In this document: positions 41,732 through 44,381 of the stretch, one piece after another
Numbering within the stretch: position 1 is the stretch's first letter
Layout: every line of letters begins with the position of its first letter
Assembly: GCA_001970955.1 (NCBI GenBank)
Contig: MPUH01000589.1
Coordinates: 1-44,381, forward strand
DNA length: 44,381 bases
From: Stentor coeruleus
Taxonomy: Eukaryota > Ciliophora > Heterotrichea > Heterotrichida > Stentoridae
Direction: 5' to 3'
Position numbers and translations under genes: made by a program
The notes under the pieces: generated by a model
Told to the model about the DNA's origin: nothing
Seen by the model: only the letters and a program-made list of their open reading frames with translations
Database searches by the model: none

Positions 41732-42523
41732 ATGGTCAGTACTTCAGTAAATATGTGTATTTATAATCCCATGTGTATGCTTCCTGAAGGATTTTGCAAT
41801 TGCCGTGCTCACGGGTTCATAACAAATCAAATTAACGAACCATATTACACCCAAAACCAAATGAAAAATAATCAACTCATGCAAAATCTTTATTACATCA
41901 GCATACAACAAACTGAAATGATGAAGCAACTTCTTGGTCATCTTCACACAATCATCGAAAAAATCGATACAGCCACTTCGGATTCACATCAAACAACCAA
42001 TTCAAGCAATGAAAGTGGAACTACATCTAGGCAATCTCTTCTAGATTACATATCAAAAGTTCCATCAGAAACGGCCCTTTCACTTGAACTTGCTTCTCAA
42101 TTTCCATCAACTGCATATAAAGGTAGATCTTTTTCTTTTGGGCTTTATATAAATGATGAAAATAAAAAGCGAATTATGCTAAATGAAAGTGTGAAATTTA
42201 AAATTTGCCTATATACATCTGAAAGTCCACCTCAGCTTATAAGTATAAATACAAATGGCGAAAAAATTGCAAGAGGGACTTTGGATGTTGAAGGAAACTC
42301 AATTGTGCTTTTTAAAAAAGTTATAGTCACAGAGGTCACTTCACACTTTAGAAATGGAAGTGTGTTTTTTGTTGTTTTACCACAAAATGCAAGTTTTATT
42401 AAGCCTTTTGTTGTTGAAGACTTTATTGTAAAAGCTAGAAAACCTAGTGAGAGAGAAATGAAAAAAAAAAGGAAATTGAGTGATAGTGATGAGGAGATTG
42501 TGGAAGGAATTGAAAATATTTAG
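41732..42523 (+). CDS. Orphan protein with beta-rich domain and basic tail, 263 aa
   Basis: Open frame from ATG at 41732 to TAG at 42523. The N-terminal part is cysteine-containing (CIYNPMCML, GFCNCRAHG), then Gln/Asn/Met-rich with a short helical stretch. Residues of about 110-235 look like one beta-rich domain (KGRSFSFGLYIND, SVKFKICLYTSE, GSVFFVVLP, PFVVEDFIVKARK). The tail is a basic cluster (REMKKKRK) followed by an acidic end (SDSDEEIVEG), which suggests nuclear localisation. I do not recognise the family with confidence; a distant resemblance to beta-sandwich DNA- or calmodulin-binding domains is speculative. Confidence 0.7.
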   Translation: MVSTSVNMCIYNPMCMLPEGFCNCRAHGFITNQINEPYYTQNQMKNNQLMQNLYYISIQQTEMMKQLLGHLHTIIEKIDTATSDSHQTTNSSNESGTTSRQSLLDYISKVPSETALSLELASQFPSTAYKGRSFSFGLYINDENKKRIMLNESVKFKICLYTSESPPQLISINTNGEKIARGTLDVEGNSIVLFKKVIVTEVTSHFRNGSVFFVVLPQNASFIKPFVVEDFIVKARKPSEREMKKKRKLSDSDEEIVEGIENI

Positions 42524-43378
42524 ATTAAAATCTTAAGTAAAAATAAACATGAAAATTGAATTATAAAATATCTAAGGGAAAAAAAGGTAGTTTTTTTATT
42601 TAAGAATAGTATAATAAAATTCAATGTATTTGCATATATAATAAATGAAATTTTGCACTATTTATAATTGATATTAAAGTTTTTAATATTCATAATATTA
42701 TGACTATTTAGGTTCTATGAACTATAAACCTTACATATTAAATTAATCTTAGCTATGATTAATTATGATAAGTAATAAAAAGCTCAACCTAATACTATAA
42801 CTAAGTTTAAGATATTTTAATTTTAATGCTTGTAGAATCATGCTTGAAAACATAGTAAATTTTAATTATTATAAAGCTAGTTTTAAATCTATATTTAAGT
42901 TTTATATTGCTTTATTCAAACAATAAGCAATTATATACTATTAAAATGTTGAAAATTATATCCTATTACAAAAAATTAATCAAAAGTTATTGATTTTATT
43001 TCTTTAAGGTCTTATAATGTACTAATGAAATCTTTTGAATTTTTGCTCATTCACTAGAATAAAAAGGATAATTTTATGAAGTTGGCTTTCGTTGAATAAT
43101 AGGTGCACCAAAGAATTAAAAAAAATTATATTTATCAAGTCAGACTAATTTGTTATTTTATTCGTTAAACTCATAAGTTATTTCTTTTCCATCTTGTTGA
43201 GTTCTACTGAAATTTATCATAGCATAATCAAGTTTATTACATATAAATCTTAAACTCTTATAAAAAACTCAATCATTTCTTGTTTTTCATCTCTTTCTAT
43301 GTTTCTTCTTATTTTTTTAACTCATATTGAGTAATGCTTGCATACTTATAAAATAGATTGCATCAAAGACTATGCTAT
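42524..43378. other. Intergenic, no gene seen
   Basis: Very AT-rich, stops in all frames, no repeat recognised. Confidence 0.55.
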
Positions 43379-43710
43379 ATTATAATTATCTTTACTACCT
43401 CTATATCTGATTGGCTTTTGCGAACATTTTGCAAAATTTTTACAGCTTCTCTGATAATTTTGTAACATTCAAGTGAAAGTGAGCTTAGGTAAGTCATTAG
43501 GAAAGTTTCTGAAGAAGAAAATTCTGATAAAGCTACTATTTAAACAGAAATTTCTAAGATTCCTTTAGAGATTTTATAATTCATGATGCTTTAGTTAATA
43601 TTTGATCTTATACTTGAGCGAGTCAGTTTTTGATTCGAATTTTTGATTTTTGTGAACTGTGAAGCTTTTGTGAGGAATGATTTAATTTCCGATAATTTTG
43701 GATTAGACAT
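43379..43710 (-). pseudogene. Decayed minus-strand reading frame, family unknown
   Basis: From an ATG at 43710 the minus strand reads MSNPKLSEIKSFLTKASQ in a coding-like way, meets TAA after about 39 codons and again after about 18 more. It continues in the same frame for about 54 open codons (including FLMTYLSSLSLECYKIIREA). No 15-16 nt intron removes both stops. Either a remnant or chance. Confidence 0.3.
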
Positions 43711-44381
43711 AAAATCGATTCTGTATTGATAGTTTATTATATTGATAAAAAATTAAAGCCAAAATCTATATGATTATTATTTATATTCGCAAAATGAATG
43801 CAAAATTCAGAGCAATCCATTACATAAACTATACATTGATATATAATTAAAAATAAAAGTCTAAAAGATGCATATTTTAATTTATGTTTATGCTATTTTA
43901 TACTTCTAAATAAAATTTAATATCATTCAAGTACTTAGTAATTCTTTTATATAAAACTAAAAACTTTTCTGTATAGTAGAATCATATAAAATATAATTAA
44001 AATTTTCGCTATTTCTAATAAGGCTATATTCGGATACCTTATCGATGCTTAGGATCTGAAAAGGTGAAAGAGCAGAAAAACTAATCTATAGCAAACTTCC
44101 TAGTAATTCACTTGAACTTATGAAATTATCAACATAAGAAGAAGAAAATATGCAAAAATTATTAGAAGATAAATAGGCATGTTTAGGAGATATGCAATTT
44201 ACATATTTTCATATAAAAGAATTTTTATTTTAGCTGTTTGCAAAAAATGCTTAGCATATCCTTTGCAAATTATTTTTTGAAAAGCCTTAAGAGTAATAAT
44301 TGTTAAAAAACTGCCTTTAAAAGTGACTGATCTTAATTTTATACTAAATATTTAGAAATATAAATAATTATCATATAGAAG
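43711..44381. other. Intergenic to window end, no gene seen
   Basis: AT-rich, no supported feature. Confidence 0.5.

Noticed and set aside
1-44381. Reassigned genetic code (TAA/TAG as glutamine or TGA as tryptophan)
   Set aside because: All well-conserved genes end at their family-typical C-termini on TAA, TAG or TGA. Internal stops in these genes are fully explained by 15-16 nt introns.
1-44381. CRISPR arrays, bacterial operons or ribosome binding sites
   Set aside because: No regularly spaced short repeats; gene content and introns are eukaryotic.

Overview
The window reads as eukaryotic macronuclear DNA from a heterotrich ciliate, most likely Stentor or a close relative. It is strongly AT-rich. 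TAA, TAG and TGA all act as stops, so the code is standard. Six genes-worth of evidence point to introns of only 15 or 16 nt with GTA...AG ends. Removing these introns turns broken reading frames into full-length, recognisable proteins. Standard code plus 15-nt introns is known for Stentor; the species itself is inferred.

Layout. 1-2461: a decayed minus-strand reading frame, an orphan gene and, 4 nt later, deoxyhypusine hydroxylase (three exons). 2522-3560: a decayed tubulin-tyrosine-ligase-like (TTLL) gene on the minus strand. 4852-11140: an NT-C2/coiled-coil protein and a P2B (PMCA-type) calcium ATPase. 12002-21387: TOR kinase and mitochondrial-type D-2-hydroxyglutarate dehydrogenase (D2HGDH). 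21388-24161: a decayed receptor copy, two small assembly duplications and a dispersed repeat. 24162-27767: a 1201-residue protein joining 14 WD40 repeats, ankyrin-like repeats and a TRP-like cation channel. 28245-31870: a decayed D2HGDH 3' end, a seven-helix receptor broken by a 46-bp duplication, and a membrane alpha/beta hydrolase. 32052-38769: an axonemal dynein light-chain-like coiled-coil protein (plus strand), then a lipidation-signal coiled-coil protein and an atypical protein kinase (both minus). 38770-44381: mostly gene-poor, with a possible pogo-like transposon remnant and one orphan nuclear-looking protein.

The genes do not form one pathway. Several fit a large ciliated cell: calcium export, a putative cation channel, a cAMP-receptor-like GPCR, tubulin modification and an axonemal-type protein. 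TOR, DOHH and D2HGDH are housekeeping genes.

The most notable items are the WD40-ankyrin-channel fusion; a segmental duplication that has lost opposite genes in its two copies; a 165-bp inverted dispersed repeat with conserved folding potential; and a run of single-N junctions, each flanked by a direct duplication, which look like scaffolding errors and distort the D2HGDH gene and the TTLL remnant.
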